Part shown: one piece after another, positions 9,569-18,014 of the stretch
Layout of the letters: the number at the start of each line of letters is the position of its first letter
Position numbering within the stretch: position 1 is the first letter of the stretch
From: CANJBX01 sp035556735
GTDB taxonomy: Bacteria > Pseudomonadota > Alphaproteobacteria > Rhizobiales > Xanthobacteraceae
Length of the DNA: 64,000 nucleotides
NCBI GenBank assembly: GCA_035556735.1
Contig: DATMFF010000006.1
Span: forward strand, 310,001-374,000
Direction: 5' to 3'
Translations under genes and position numbers: made by a program
Notes under the pieces: generated by a model
What the model was told of the DNA's origin: nothing
Database searches by the model: none
Seen by the model: only the letters and a program-made list of their open reading frames with translations

Positions 9569-10630
9569 TCAGGAAATCCGGCTTCCGCTGTAGACTCGGC
9601 TTGTCAGGTACTGTTTGAGCGCAAAGCGCACCAGCACACCCACGGCCGCTGAGAGCGGGATAGCCACGATCAGACCGAGGAATCCGAACAAGGAAGCGAA
9701 GGCAAAAAGCGCGAACATCAGCCAGACCGGATGCAAGCCGACGCTCGGCCCCACCAGGTACGGCGAGAGCACGTAGCTCTCGAGAGCACCAGCCACAACG
9801 CCGACGCCAAGGACGGCAAGTATTGGCATCCAGTCGGGCCAGAACTGCAGCACCGCAACGATCAACGCGACGACCATCCCAGCAAAGGTCCCCACATAAG
9901 GAATGAAACTCGCGAGGCCGGTGCACAAGCCAATTAGCAGTCCGAAGTGCAGCCCAATCGACACGAATCCGACAACGTAGCAGACACCAAGGATCAGCGA
10001 GACCAGAGTCTGCCCGCGGACGAACCCGGCGACCGCCCTGTCGATCTCACGGGCCAAGGCGCGGATGGTGTCGGCATGGTCCCGCGGCAACCATCGATCA
10101 ATCGCAGCAACCATCCGGTGCCAGTCCAGGAGCAGATAGAACGCAACCACCGGCGCGATCACAAAAAGGGAGACAAGCGAGGCAACCGCCTGCCCGCCTG
10201 ACCATAGCGAGCCGAGGAAAACCGCGGAGGCCCCAGCCGCGTCCTTGACGAACGCGCCGACCTGCAGATCGGGAAAGCCGCTGCCGACGAGCTTGCTCAA
10301 CCATGGACGGCTGGGATCGGTGATCAAGGCCTGCAGGCGTGCCGAATAAGCGGGAATGTTCTCGATAAATGCCGTCGCTTGGGCTGCGAGCAGCGGCACG
10401 ATCAGAATTGCGAGCAAGACCAGCACGAGCGCGAATACAACAATCATGATGAAAGTCGCGAGCAGCCGGTTGACGCCCAGCCGCTCGATGCGATTGGCGA
10501 GCGGGTCAAGCAGATAAGCAAGCGCCATGCCGGCAACGAACGGCAGCAGGACCTGGTGCAGCAGCCAGACCAGCGCGATGAAGACCAGGAGCGACGCTCC
10601 CCAGAAGAGAACCTGCCGTTGGAGTGTCAT
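9569..10630 (-). CDS. AI-2E family (PerM-like) membrane transporter
   Basis: A 353-residue polytopic inner-membrane protein. Hydrophobic segments are visible near residues 10-50, 60-85, and repeatedly from about 145 to 340, matching the roughly eight-helix AI-2E exporter/PerM family. The family hallmark around the PYVG motif is present (ASFIPYVGTFAGM). Despite the family name, most members do not move AI-2; some are Na+/H+ antiporters, so the substrate is unknown here. It is transcribed after the CDP-alcohol phosphatidyltransferase gene and directly before hdaA (1-base gap), so the three probably share a transcript. Confidence 0.88.
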   Translation of the reverse strand: MTLQRQVLFWGASLLVFIALVWLLHQVLLPFVAGMALAYLLDPLANRIERLGVNRLLATFIMIVVFALVLVLLAILIVPLLAAQATAFIENIPAYSARLQALITDPSRPWLSKLVGSGFPDLQVGAFVKDAAGASAVFLGSLWSGGQAVASLVSLFVIAPVVAFYLLLDWHRMVAAIDRWLPRDHADTIRALAREIDRAVAGFVRGQTLVSLILGVCYVVGFVSIGLHFGLLIGLCTGLASFIPYVGTFAGMVVALIVAVLQFWPDWMPILAVLGVGVVAGALESYVLSPYLVGPSVGLHPVWLMFALFAFASLFGFLGLIVAIPLSAAVGVLVRFALKQYLTSRVYSGSRIS

Positions 10631-10639
10631 CCCCTGCCC

Positions 10640-11185
10640 CTAGCCCCGCTGCGCCATGCCCATGTGCCGAACCCATTCCCGCAGATAAAAGCCGATCGAC
10701 AGCAGCGTCAGCACCGCCACCAGCACCATCAGCAGGAGAATGGCGAGCCGCCCGTCGAAACCAAATCCGAGCGCCGCGAGAACCACGCCGGCAAGCACGA
10801 TCTGGGCGAGTGTATTGAATTTCGAGACGACCAGCGGCTTCACGGTCATGGGATTGCCGAGGATCCAAGCCAGCATGACCCCACCGATGATGAGCAGGTC
10901 GCGGGAGACCACCAAGATCACCAGCCAGCGTGGAATCGCCTCGGTGATCCCGAGCGACACGTAGATCGACACGATGAGCACCTTGTCCGCGAGCGGATCA
11001 AGATAGGCACCGAGTTCGCTGGTCATCCCGAAGCGTTTGGCCAGGAATCCGTCCACCCCGTCGCTCAATCCGGCCACCACGAACAAGACAAACGCGATGG
11101 CCATCTGGTTGGAGGCGATCGCCCAGACCATGACCGGGACGAGAAGAATCCGGGCGATCGTGATCAGATTGGGAAGATTGAGCAC
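10640..11185 (-). CDS. CDP-alcohol phosphatidyltransferase (PgsA-like)
   Basis: A 181-residue membrane enzyme of phospholipid synthesis that transfers a phosphatidyl group from CDP-diacylglycerol to an alcohol, most likely glycerol 3-phosphate (PgsA) or phosphatidylglycerol. The CDP-OH-P motif is seen in SDGVDGFLAKRF followed by the G-x3-D-x3-D part in LGAYLDPLADKV. In place of the usual AR after the DG is AK followed by R. I chose the GTG at 11185, which gives the typical start VLNLPNLITIARILLVP and has a G-rich ribosome-binding stretch about five bases upstream; the longer ATG form adds 34 untypical basic residues. It is divergent from purM. Confidence 0.85.
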   Translation of the reverse strand: MLNLPNLITIARILLVPVMVWAIASNQMAIAFVLFVVAGLSDGVDGFLAKRFGMTSELGAYLDPLADKVLIVSIYVSLGITEAIPRWLVILVVSRDLLIIGGVMLAWILGNPMTVKPLVVSKFNTLAQIVLAGVVLAALGFGFDGRLAILLLMVLVAVLTLLSIGFYLREWVRHMGMAQRG

Positions 11186-11343
11186 GTGGCCCCCCGGCAA
11201 GGCGCGCGGCACTGCTCGAGCTTCGATCCGCCGCGGCCCTATAAATACAATCCCCGGCCTGAATGCCAAGCGCCGGCTCCCGGCCATTGCACCCGACCCG
11301 ATTCCGCCGTACCACCCGCGCGTCAGTTCTCGGATGGGCCGTC

Positions 11344-12417
11344 ATGACGGGCGAAAAAGAGGGGCTTACCTATGCCGGAGCCGGTGTCGATATCGACGCC
11401 GGCAACCGCATGGTGGATCTGATCAAGCCGCTCGTACGCGCCACGGCCCGTCGCGGCGCAGATGCCGAAATCGGCGGGTTCGGCGGCCTCTTCGACCTCA
11501 AGGGTGCCGGGTTCTCGGACCCGGTGCTCGTCGCGGCCACCGACGGGGTAGGCACGAAATTGAAGCTGGCGGTGGATACCGGGCGGCACGAGACCATCGG
11601 CATCGATCTGGTTGCCATGTCGGTCAACGATCTGGTCGTTCAAGGGGCCGAGCCGCTGTTCTTCCTCGATTATTTCGCCTGTGGAAAGCTCGACCCCAAG
11701 GTCGGCGCGGCGGTCGTCTCTGGCATTGCATCGGGCTGCCGGGAGGCAGGTTGCGCCCTGATCGGGGGCGAAACCGCTGAAATGCCGGGACTCTACCAGC
11801 CGGGTGATTACGATCTGGCCGGGTTCGCTGTCGGCGCGGCCGAACGCGGTCAGTTGCTGCCGCGGCCTGATATCGCGGTGGGCGACGTGGTGCTCGGACT
11901 GGCGTCCACCGGCGTGCATTCCAACGGTTACTCGCTGGCGCGCAAGGTGGTCGAGCGAAGCGGCGTCGCCCTGACCTCACCTGCACCGTTCGAACCGGCG
12001 CGATCGCTTGGCGAGGCGCTGCTCACCCCCACCCGTCTCTATGTCGCGTCATGCCTCGCGGCGATCCGTGAGACGAAGGCAGTGAAGGGCCTCGCGCACA
12101 TCACCGGCGGCGGATTTCCCGACAATGTTCCGCGCGTGCTCCCCGACGGCTTGTCGGCGCGCCTCGACCTGACGCATGTTCCCGTGCTTCCCGTGTTCAA
12201 ATGGCTGGCACAGACCGGGGGGATCAGCGAAGCCGAAATGTTGCGCACGTTCAACTGCGGCATCGGGATGATCGCGATCGTCGACCCTGCCCGGGCAGAA
12301 GCGGTGATCGATGTGCTATCGCGACACCACGAACGCGTGGTGACGCTTGGCACTATCGGGCCGCGCGCGGCCGGCGCAGCCGGCGTCACGTTCCACGGCC
12401 GTCTCGACCTGAGCTGA
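11344..12417 (+). CDS. purM: Phosphoribosylformylglycinamidine cyclo-ligase
   Basis: Fifth step of purine synthesis: ATP-dependent closure of the imidazole ring to give AIR. The 357-residue sequence begins with the usual YAGAGVDIDAGNRMVDLIKP and contains the conserved ATP-binding and dimer motifs LVAATDGVGTKLKLA, SVNDLVVQGAEPLFFLDYFA and GGETAEMPGLY. I chose the ATG at 11344 because it fits the family N-terminus; an in-frame ATG 81 bases upstream adds no conserved sequence. The stop is one base before the purN start, so the two purine genes form an operon. Confidence 0.97.
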   Translation: MTGEKEGLTYAGAGVDIDAGNRMVDLIKPLVRATARRGADAEIGGFGGLFDLKGAGFSDPVLVAATDGVGTKLKLAVDTGRHETIGIDLVAMSVNDLVVQGAEPLFFLDYFACGKLDPKVGAAVVSGIASGCREAGCALIGGETAEMPGLYQPGDYDLAGFAVGAAERGQLLPRPDIAVGDVVLGLASTGVHSNGYSLARKVVERSGVALTSPAPFEPARSLGEALLTPTRLYVASCLAAIRETKAVKGLAHITGGGFPDNVPRVLPDGLSARLDLTHVPVLPVFKWLAQTGGISEAEMLRTFNCGIGMIAIVDPARAEAVIDVLSRHHERVVTLGTIGPRAAGAAGVTFHGRLDLS

Positions 12418-12418
12418 C

Positions 12419-13081
12419 ATGGCACGCAAGCGCGCCGCCGTCTTGATATCGGGCCGTGGCTCCAACATGGCCGCGCTGATCGGCGCGGCGCGCGACCCAT
12501 CCTACCCTGCCGAGATTGCGCTCGTCATCTCTAATCGCCCCGACGCCGCCGGGCTGGCACACGCCCAGGAATGCGGGATTCCGACCAAGGTCGTCGACCA
12601 CAAGCGCGCCGGAGGCAGAGAAGATTTCGAGCAGGCACTGCAGACGGTGCTTGAGCAACACGAGATCGACGTCGTCTGCCTCGCCGGGTTCATGCGCGTG
12701 CTCACGCCGTGGCTGTTATCGCGCTGGCCGGCCCGCCTGATCAACGTTCATCCCGCGCTGCTCCCCGCCTTCCCAGGGCTGGGCACGCACGCGCGCGCCC
12801 TGGCTACCGGCGTAAGGATTCACGGAGCCACCGTACATTTCGTGGTCCCGGAGGTGGATGCGGGGCCGATCATCGTCCAGGGCGCAGTTCCCGTCCTTGC
12901 GGACGACACCGAGGAAACGCTGGCTAAGCGCGTGCTCGCAGTCGAGCACAGGATTTATCCCCAAGCGCTGCGATGGCTGGCCGAGGGCCGCATCGCCCTT
13001 GCCGGAGCGCGCTGCCGCATCGCCGGCGAAGGCGCGCCGGCGGACGCCCTGATCGTTCCGTGCGATCCACCCCGGCCTTAG
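12419..13081 (+). CDS. purN: Phosphoribosylglycinamide formyltransferase
   Basis: Third step of purine synthesis, transferring a formyl group from 10-formyl-THF to GAR. The Rossmann-like N-terminus carries SGRGSNMAAL, and the catalytic block shows the conserved Asn and His in INVHPALLPAFPGL followed by the Asp-bearing loop VHFVVPEVDAGPIIVQ. At 220 residues it is normal length. It follows purM with a one-base gap. It converges on the cold shock gene; the only hairpin in the 72-base gap has its T-run on the opposite strand, so no good terminator for purMN is visible there. Confidence 0.96.
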   Translation: MARKRAAVLISGRGSNMAALIGAARDPSYPAEIALVISNRPDAAGLAHAQECGIPTKVVDHKRAGGREDFEQALQTVLEQHEIDVVCLAGFMRVLTPWLLSRWPARLINVHPALLPAFPGLGTHARALATGVRIHGATVHFVVPEVDAGPIIVQGAVPVLADDTEETLAKRVLAVEHRIYPQALRWLAEGRIALAGARCRIAGEGAPADALIVPCDPPRP

Positions 13082-13085
13082 ATAC

Positions 13086-13112
13086 AAAAAGCCCCCGGCG
13101 AAACCGGGGGCT
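13086..13112 (-). terminator. Rho-independent terminator of the cold shock gene
   Basis: A perfect 9-bp GC-rich stem (AGCCCCCGG / CCGGGGGCT, positions 13090-13098 and 13104-13112) with a five-base loop is followed, reading the minus strand, by a run of five T (13086-13090 reads aaaaa on the plus strand). It sits 41 bases past the stop of the minus-strand cold shock gene. Confidence 0.85.
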
Positions 13113-13153
13113 ACGGGATCACCCGTGGGCCGGCGTCGCCGGCCGTGAACGCG

Positions 13154-13357
13154 TTACGCCAGTTTGAGATTTTCCGCGGAAGTCCGGCCGCGATTCGTCA
13201 CCAATTCGAACTCGACAGGCTGTCCTTCGTTCAGGGTGGTCTTTCCCGCCCTCTCAACGGCCGAGATGTGAACGAATACATCCTTCTCGCCGCTGGCGGG
13301 GCTGATGAACCCGTAGCCCTTGGTCGGGTTGAACCACTTGACGGTGCCTTTTTGCAT
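13154..13357 (-). CDS. Cold shock protein (CspA family)
   Basis: A 67-residue single OB-fold nucleic-acid-binding protein that acts as an RNA chaperone. RNP1 is visible in KGYGFISP and RNP2 in DVFVHISAVE; the N-terminus MQKGTVKWFNPTKG is typical. A good ribosome-binding site (AGGAGA) lies about seven bases upstream of the ATG. The 386-base upstream gap leaves room for a long structured leader, as is common for these genes, and a strong terminator follows the stop. Confidence 0.96.
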   Translation of the reverse strand: MQKGTVKWFNPTKGYGFISPASGEKDVFVHISAVERAGKTTLNEGQPVEFELVTNRGRTSAENLKLA

Positions 13358-13743
13358 CGTCTGTCTCCTAGGTAAGTCAAGACTTTGGGGGGTGGAGCCT
13401 GAAACGCATCGCTGCGCCGCATGCTACATCCGAATTTTGGGAGGGATTCCGAAGCAACGCGCCCCATGACGTCAGCCGACAGGATTCGCTTTCGATCAGA
13501 ACGGCCAAAATCCGTTTGCATCGCAAAAAGATCGGAAAAATACGGCTTAAGCAAGGCTCGGAGAACCGACGCAGTTAATCGGTTGCGCAGACGTGCGCGA
13601 TCAAAACGATTCAAATGCGGTTGCGGCGCGACATGCGCATCAGCACGATGCACGACGCGCGAGCGTCAGCGCTTTGGGTCGGAGTCTTTTGATCCGGCGA
13701 GGCGGCGTGGGCGATCCCGTCGCTTGCACGGGAGGGGCGCGGG
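13358..13743. other. Gene-free stretch between the cold shock gene and terC
   Basis: This 386-base gap lies upstream of the cold shock gene and downstream of terC, both on the minus strand. It should hold the cold shock promoter and leader. The part next to the gene is noticeably richer in A and T (around 13490-13560) than the surroundings. I see no protein-coding potential with a credible start, and no convincing terminator for terC. Confidence 0.4.
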
Positions 13744-14529
13744 CTACTCGGCCGCGCGCCGTGTTTCCTCGGAGCCTGCCGCATCGAGCGTCTCGCCGTC
13801 GCGTCGCATTCGTCGGATGATCCAGCCAAGCACGACCACGAAAACGGCGCCAGCGGCGGCGGAGAACACGTGCACCCGATCCACGAAGTCCTCGCCCAGA
13901 TACTGCGCGACCGCAGCATCCTTGACCATGATCTCGCCGGAGATCCAGCCCAGCAATGCTGCGCCGGCCCACACCAGGATCGGAAAGCGCTCGAGCAGTG
14001 CCATCAGCAGGGCGCTGCCCGCAATGATCAGCGGCACACTGGTGGCAAGGCCGAAAACGATCAGGAAGGTCTTGATCATCACGGCGTGAGCCATATCGAC
14101 CCGCATGGACGCAGTCTCTGCAGCCGCCGCAATGGCGATCACGTTGTCCAGGCTCATCACGATATCGGCGAGCGTCACGATCCAGACAGCGCGCCAAAGC
14201 GTATCGCCCGACTTCACGCTGTCTTCGCCATGCTCCTCGCTGGGGACGATGAGCTTGACCGCAATCCACAACAGCAGCAGCCCGCCGATCAGCTTGAGGA
14301 ACGGCATCGCCATGATCTGGGCGATAACGATAGTGAAAACGATGCGCAGCAACACCGCTGCCCCGGCGCCGAGCACGATGCCCCAGAAGCGCTGCTTCGG
14401 CGGCAGCGACCGGCACGCCAGCGCGATGACCACGGCGTTGTCGCCGGACAGAAGGATGTTGATCCAGATGATCTGACCAGCGGCAACCCAGAACGCCGGC
14501 TGCGTCAGATCCGCCCAGAAGTAAGTCAC
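13744..14529 (-). CDS. TerC family integral membrane protein
   Basis: A 261-residue membrane protein with about seven hydrophobic segments. The family signature of acidic residues within membrane helices is visible in WINILLSGDNAVVIALAC near the N-terminus and in LADIVMSLDNVIAIAAA in the second half. TerC proteins are linked to metal (often Mn2+) efflux or tellurite resistance; the substrate here is not known. A ribosome-binding site (GGGAGGAG) lies about eight bases before the ATG. It is downstream of ndk on the same strand. Confidence 0.9.
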   Translation of the reverse strand: MTYFWADLTQPAFWVAAGQIIWINILLSGDNAVVIALACRSLPPKQRFWGIVLGAGAAVLLRIVFTIVIAQIMAMPFLKLIGGLLLLWIAVKLIVPSEEHGEDSVKSGDTLWRAVWIVTLADIVMSLDNVIAIAAAAETASMRVDMAHAVMIKTFLIVFGLATSVPLIIAGSALLMALLERFPILVWAGAALLGWISGEIMVKDAAVAQYLGEDFVDRVHVFSAAAGAVFVVVLGWIIRRMRRDGETLDAAGSEETRRAAE

Positions 14530-14664
14530 TGGATACTCCTCCCATCGCTCTCATCGGCGCCGCGCGGCGGCCAGCGGCAATTTACAAACCTCGGCCATCG
14601 GTGGCTAGTGTCCGATCAGGGCTTCGGCGCAGAGCCCACGGAGCCTTGCGCATTACCGCCCTGC

Positions 14665-15087
14665 TCAGCCGACGATCTCGTTGCCGGAGAAGAACTGGGC
14701 AATTTCCTGCGCCGCGGTTTCGGCGGCATCCGAGCCGTGCACAGAGTTCTCGCCGATCGACTTGGCGTGAGCCTTCCGGATCGTTCCCGTCGCAGCCTTG
14801 GCGGGGTCGGTCGCTCCCATGATCTCGCGATACTTCGCGATGGCGTTCTCGCCTTCCAGTACCTGCACCACCACAGGACCGGAGATCATGAAATCGACGA
14901 GCTCGCCGAAAAACGGACGTTCGCGATGCACAGCATAAAAAGTCTCCGCCTGTTCGCGGGTGATGCGCACGCGCTTCTGGGCAACGATCCGTAGTCCCGC
15001 CTGCTCGATCATAGCATTAATCGCGCCAGTGAGATTGCGGGCAGTCGCGTCGGGCTTGATGATCGAAAATGTACGCTCGATCGCCAT
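14665..15087 (-). CDS. ndk: Nucleoside diphosphate kinase
   Basis: Balances NTP pools by transferring the gamma phosphate of ATP through a phospho-His. The 140-residue protein starts ERTFSIIKPDATARNL, and the catalytic His lies in ENSVHGSDA, followed by the conserved C-terminal block ETAAQEIAQFFSGNEI. Length and motifs match bacterial Ndk. It is a stand-alone gene with terC downstream. Confidence 0.97.
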   Translation of the reverse strand: MAIERTFSIIKPDATARNLTGAINAMIEQAGLRIVAQKRVRITREQAETFYAVHRERPFFGELVDFMISGPVVVQVLEGENAIAKYREIMGATDPAKAATGTIRKAHAKSIGENSVHGSDAAETAAQEIAQFFSGNEIVG

Positions 15088-15328
15088 CTATACTCGTTCC
15101 TTGTTGCGGGTCAGCGGAAAATCAACGCGCGCTTATAGATGGCCCATGGACGCCGGGCAAGGCGACATTAATCGCCGCTGAACGCGCCTCCAAGACGCGG
15201 TTCAGCTGGCTAAACGCCATGCGCTGCCGAGGCTCAGGACCCGTTCAGCCGCCTCCACTCAGGATTGCCATGCCTCGGAACCTCCGAGACGGGCGCGACA
15301 ACCCACGTGGACATCAAAGGAACCCGCA

Positions 15329-15595
15329 ATGTTGCGCATATTCGTGCTGACCGCTGCCACATTCGTGGTCTTGGCGGGCGCGGCCCTCACCTTCACCACC
15401 GCCTCCGCGCACAGCCGCGGATGGCACCACAATCATGGCTGGCACCACCATGGCTGGCACCACCGATACCAGTGGCGCGGCCCGAGGGCGCTTTATCGCG
15501 ACCCGGTCTATGGCGCATACGATCCCTGCGCCGGCAAACGCTGGGTCCCTACTGCCTGGGGGCCGCAGTTGCGCGTGACCAATGTCTGCCACTGA
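15329..15595 (+). CDS. Small secreted His/Trp-rich protein
   Basis: An 88-residue protein with a clear signal peptide (residues 1-27, hydrophobic core FVLTAATFVVLAGAALTF and an Ala-x-Ala-like site before HS). The mature part opens with three repeats of a His/Gly/Trp motif (GWHHNHGWHHHGWHH) and ends with two Cys (DPCAGKRWVPT and VTNVCH) that could form a disulfide in the periplasm. Similar short proteins occur in many Rhizobiales without assigned function. The His cluster suggests metal binding, which is inference. A GC-rich hairpin follows the stop by about 15 bases. Confidence 0.72.
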   Translation: MLRIFVLTAATFVVLAGAALTFTTASAHSRGWHHNHGWHHHGWHHRYQWRGPRALYRDPVYGAYDPCAGKRWVPTAWGPQLRVTNVCH

Positions 15596-15609
15596 CAGGC
15601 AGGTTCTCG

Positions 15610-15629
15610 CCCCGGCCGCATGGCCGGGG
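15610..15629 (+). terminator. GC hairpin after the His-rich secreted gene
   Basis: A perfect 8-bp palindromic stem (CCCCGGCC / GGCCGGGG) with a four-base loop lies 14 bases after the stop. No T-run follows, so it may stabilise the 3' end or act as a weak terminator rather than a classic intrinsic one. Confidence 0.45.
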
Positions 15630-16056
15630 TGAGATTCACATGACGCCTTCCGGAGCGCGGAAGCCGCGCGCGCCAATTCGTCCCCGGCGGCGAAAGGGTC
15701 CCTTCGGTCTCAGCAGCGGACAGAGCGAAGGTCGTCCGCAGGTCGGTGACGCCGCCGCTGCCGGCCGTGCTCCCTGCGATCTCGGGTCGGGCCAGCATGC
15801 CTTTGACCGCTTTCCGGGTGTAGCGTCCCTGCGTCCCACAGGTCGGCATTCGCTCCCCCTCCCGCCATTCAAGCACGCGCAAATCGGTCTGCCACCTAAA
15901 ACGGCGGCGTCGATGCAATGCTGCAAATGTGCGACGCAGCACCGCAATCGATACCGGGTGGGCGGAACGAATGGGTGCGTGCTAGGTTGTCGGCCAACTT
16001 GTCGCCATTTGAACATTGCAGTTTTTGTGCCGGACAATTTGGATGAGGTCGTAGGA
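15630..16056. other. Gene-free stretch with no recognised content
   Basis: About 430 bases between the His-rich gene and the next small membrane protein. Overlapping open frames exist on both strands, but none has a credible start, composition or family resemblance. It may be decayed sequence. The last 100 bases are richer in A and T and probably hold the promoter of the 60-residue gene that follows. Confidence 0.35.
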
Positions 16057-16239
16057 ATGCGTACGCTTTTCGGATTCATCATCGGCATCGTCGTTACGGT
16101 TTCCGGCGCCTACCTGCACGACACAGGGTTGCCTGCGGGATCGAGCCAGCGCCTGGTCAATTGGGATACTGCGGCGGATCTCAGCCGCTCCGGCGTCGAA
16201 CGCGCCCGCGAGGAATGGGGCAAACTGACAGCGAGGTGA
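16057..16239 (+). CDS. Small single-pass membrane protein, unknown function
   Basis: A 60-residue protein with one N-terminal hydrophobic segment (residues 3-20, LFGFIIGIVVTVSGAYLHD) and a soluble tail ending in ERAREEWGKLTAR. This pattern, an N-terminal anchor with the YxHD turn followed by a charged tail, is one I associate with short uncharacterised proteins of Bradyrhizobium-like bacteria. The ATG at 16057 has GAGG eight bases upstream. It lies 19 bases before the oxidoreductase gene and may be co-transcribed with it. Confidence 0.6.
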   Translation: MRTLFGFIIGIVVTVSGAYLHDTGLPAGSSQRLVNWDTAADLSRSGVERAREEWGKLTAR

Positions 16240-16258
16240 CGTCAACGACGGGGGGCGC

Positions 16259-17236
16259 ATGCGGGCGGCTTATTACGAAGCGAATGGAGCGGCGAGCGAT
16301 GTGCTGCGCATTGGCGAGATCCAAACGCCAAAGCCCGGTCCGGGCGAGGTACGCATCCGGCTGCATGCGTCGGGCGTCAATCCCTCCGATGTCAAGAGCC
16401 GCGCCGGCTTGACGCGCAAGATCGCTTTCCCGCTCGTCGTCCCGCACAGCGACGGCGCGGGAGAGATCGATGAGATCGGCGAGGGTGTTCCCGCCACGCG
16501 CCTTGGCGAACGCGTGTGGACCTGGAACGGTCAATGGCGGCGCGCCCTCGGCACAGCAGCGGAATACATCGTGCTGCCGCAACGTCAGGCGGTGCCTCTT
16601 CCGCGCAGCATCGGCTTCGAAATCGGTGCCGGTATCGGCATTCCGGCCATGACGGCTTGGTACGCGGTGATGCTCGCGGGAGTAGCCGAGGGAACCACCC
16701 TCTTCGTCCCCGGCGGCGCCGGCGCCGTCGGCTTCTATGCCGTGCAGATCGCGAAAATGCGTGGCGCGCACGTGATCTCGACGGTGAGCTCGCCCGAGAA
16801 GGCGGAGATCGCCCTCGAAGCAGGCGCCGACCACGTGATCAACTACAAGCGCGAGGATGTCCCCGCGCGCGTGGCAGAGTTCACAGGCAAGCGTGGCGCC
16901 GATGCCGTTCTCGAAGTTGACGTAGGCGCCGGTGCGAAGCTGTGGAGCAGCATTCTGCGGCCACACGGCGTCGTCGTCGCCTATGGCACCAGTGCGGCCG
17001 ACCACGTCATACCCGCACAGTTCTGCCTGACCAACAACATCAGCATCCGTTTTATTCTCGTCTACGAGATGCTTGAGGCAGAGGCCGACCGCGCGATCGC
17101 CGATATCTCAAAAATGCTGGCGGAGAACCGCCTGACCCATAACATCGCTCAGACGTTCGCGCTGGAAAATATCGTGGCTGCGCATGAGGCGGTGGAGACG
17201 GGCGCCGTCGGGAAGGTAGTGGTGACCGTTGCGTGA
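16259..17236 (+). CDS. Zinc-independent MDR oxidoreductase (NADPH:quinone reductase-like)
   Basis: A 325-residue medium-chain dehydrogenase/reductase. The N-terminal GroES-like domain contains HASGVNPSDVKSRAG, and the Rossmann domain has the nucleotide loop FVPGGAGAVGFYAVQIAK. No zinc-ligand Cys cluster is present, which fits the quinone oxidoreductase branch. It probably reduces quinones or enones with NADPH; the substrate is unknown. The ATG is preceded by a G-rich ribosome-binding stretch (GGGGGGC). Confidence 0.88.
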   Translation: MRAAYYEANGAASDVLRIGEIQTPKPGPGEVRIRLHASGVNPSDVKSRAGLTRKIAFPLVVPHSDGAGEIDEIGEGVPATRLGERVWTWNGQWRRALGTAAEYIVLPQRQAVPLPRSIGFEIGAGIGIPAMTAWYAVMLAGVAEGTTLFVPGGAGAVGFYAVQIAKMRGAHVISTVSSPEKAEIALEAGADHVINYKREDVPARVAEFTGKRGADAVLEVDVGAGAKLWSSILRPHGVVVAYGTSAADHVIPAQFCLTNNISIRFILVYEMLEAEADRAIADISKMLAENRLTHNIAQTFALENIVAAHEAVETGAVGKVVVTVA

Positions 17237-17311
17237 TCCACTTGCATTGATCGAATTTCGAGATTTTGCGGGGCGCGAGCTTCAATTTCGAAGGCTGTGC
17301 ATGGGGCATTC

Positions 17312-18010
17312 ATGAAACCGGTTGGTCTCCTCACGGCGACTATGCTCGTCGCCTGCTGCATATTTCCGGCACGCGCCCAAGCACCGACGTCCGCTGCGAA
17401 CGCGCCGGTGTATGTCATTGGGTACCTCGACGTGGTTGTGCCGGCCAAGGCGCAGGCCATGGCGCTGCTCAAACAGTTCCGGAAGGGGTGCGCACGAGAG
17501 GACGGCAATCTGCGCTGTGAGGCCGTGCAGCGCATGGAGCAGCAGAACGAATTCGCGATCCTGGAAGTGTGGAGAGACCAGAAGGCGTACCAAGCCCACG
17601 TTGCCGGACCCGGCATGCTGATGCGAGCGAGGCTCAAGCCGCTGCTCGCCAGTCCTTATGACGAGCGCGTACACACGGCGCTCTCGGCACAGGCACCACA
17701 GCCAACACCGCCCGGCCGCGTCGTGTACGCCATCGGCCATTTGGACGCCAACCCGGCGCAGACAGCAAATGCAGTCGACTTGTTGACCCGGATGACGGCC
17801 GCTGGCCGTAAGGATCGCGGCAATAACCGGCTGGAGGCGCTGCAACAGCTTGCGCCACTGAGCAATCACTTCACGGTCGTCGAGATCTGGGGCAACAAGC
17901 GCCTGCTGGAGGTGCACCAGGCCGCGCCCCCGACGATACGATTTCGCGAGAGGCTGCAGGCCATTCTCGATGCCCCGTACGACGAGCGGCTATACAAGAT
18001 CCTCGACTAA
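17312..18010 (+). CDS. Secreted protein with two antibiotic-biosynthesis-monooxygenase-like domains
   Basis: A 232-residue protein with a signal peptide (about residues 1-23, ending PARAQA) followed by two similar halves. The first runs from about 35 to 120 (VYVIGYLDVVVPAKAQAMALLKQF ... FAILEVWRDQKAYQAHV in fragments) and the second from about 135 to 230 (VYAIGHLDANPAQTAN ... FTVVEIWGNKRLLEVHQ in fragments). Each half has the beta-strand/His pattern of the dimeric ABM fold, so one chain may form an intramolecular dimer in the periplasm. Both halves end with a related PYDER motif. Activity is unknown. I chose the ATG at 17312 because it opens the signal peptide directly. Confidence 0.75.
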   Translation: MKPVGLLTATMLVACCIFPARAQAPTSAANAPVYVIGYLDVVVPAKAQAMALLKQFRKGCAREDGNLRCEAVQRMEQQNEFAILEVWRDQKAYQAHVAGPGMLMRARLKPLLASPYDERVHTALSAQAPQPTPPGRVVYAIGHLDANPAQTANAVDLLTRMTAAGRKDRGNNRLEALQQLAPLSNHFTVVEIWGNKRLLEVHQAAPPTIRFRERLQAILDAPYDERLYKILD

Positions 18011-18014
18011 CCGG

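Noticed and set aside
9569..10630. Quorum-sensing AI-2 exporter
   Set aside because: The family name is historical; no luxS or lsr gene is nearby and most members move other substrates.
14530..14664. A manganese (yybP-ykoY) riboswitch before terC
   Set aside because: TerC genes sometimes carry one, but I could not match the conserved stem-loop pattern in the 135-base leader; only a ribosome-binding site is clear.
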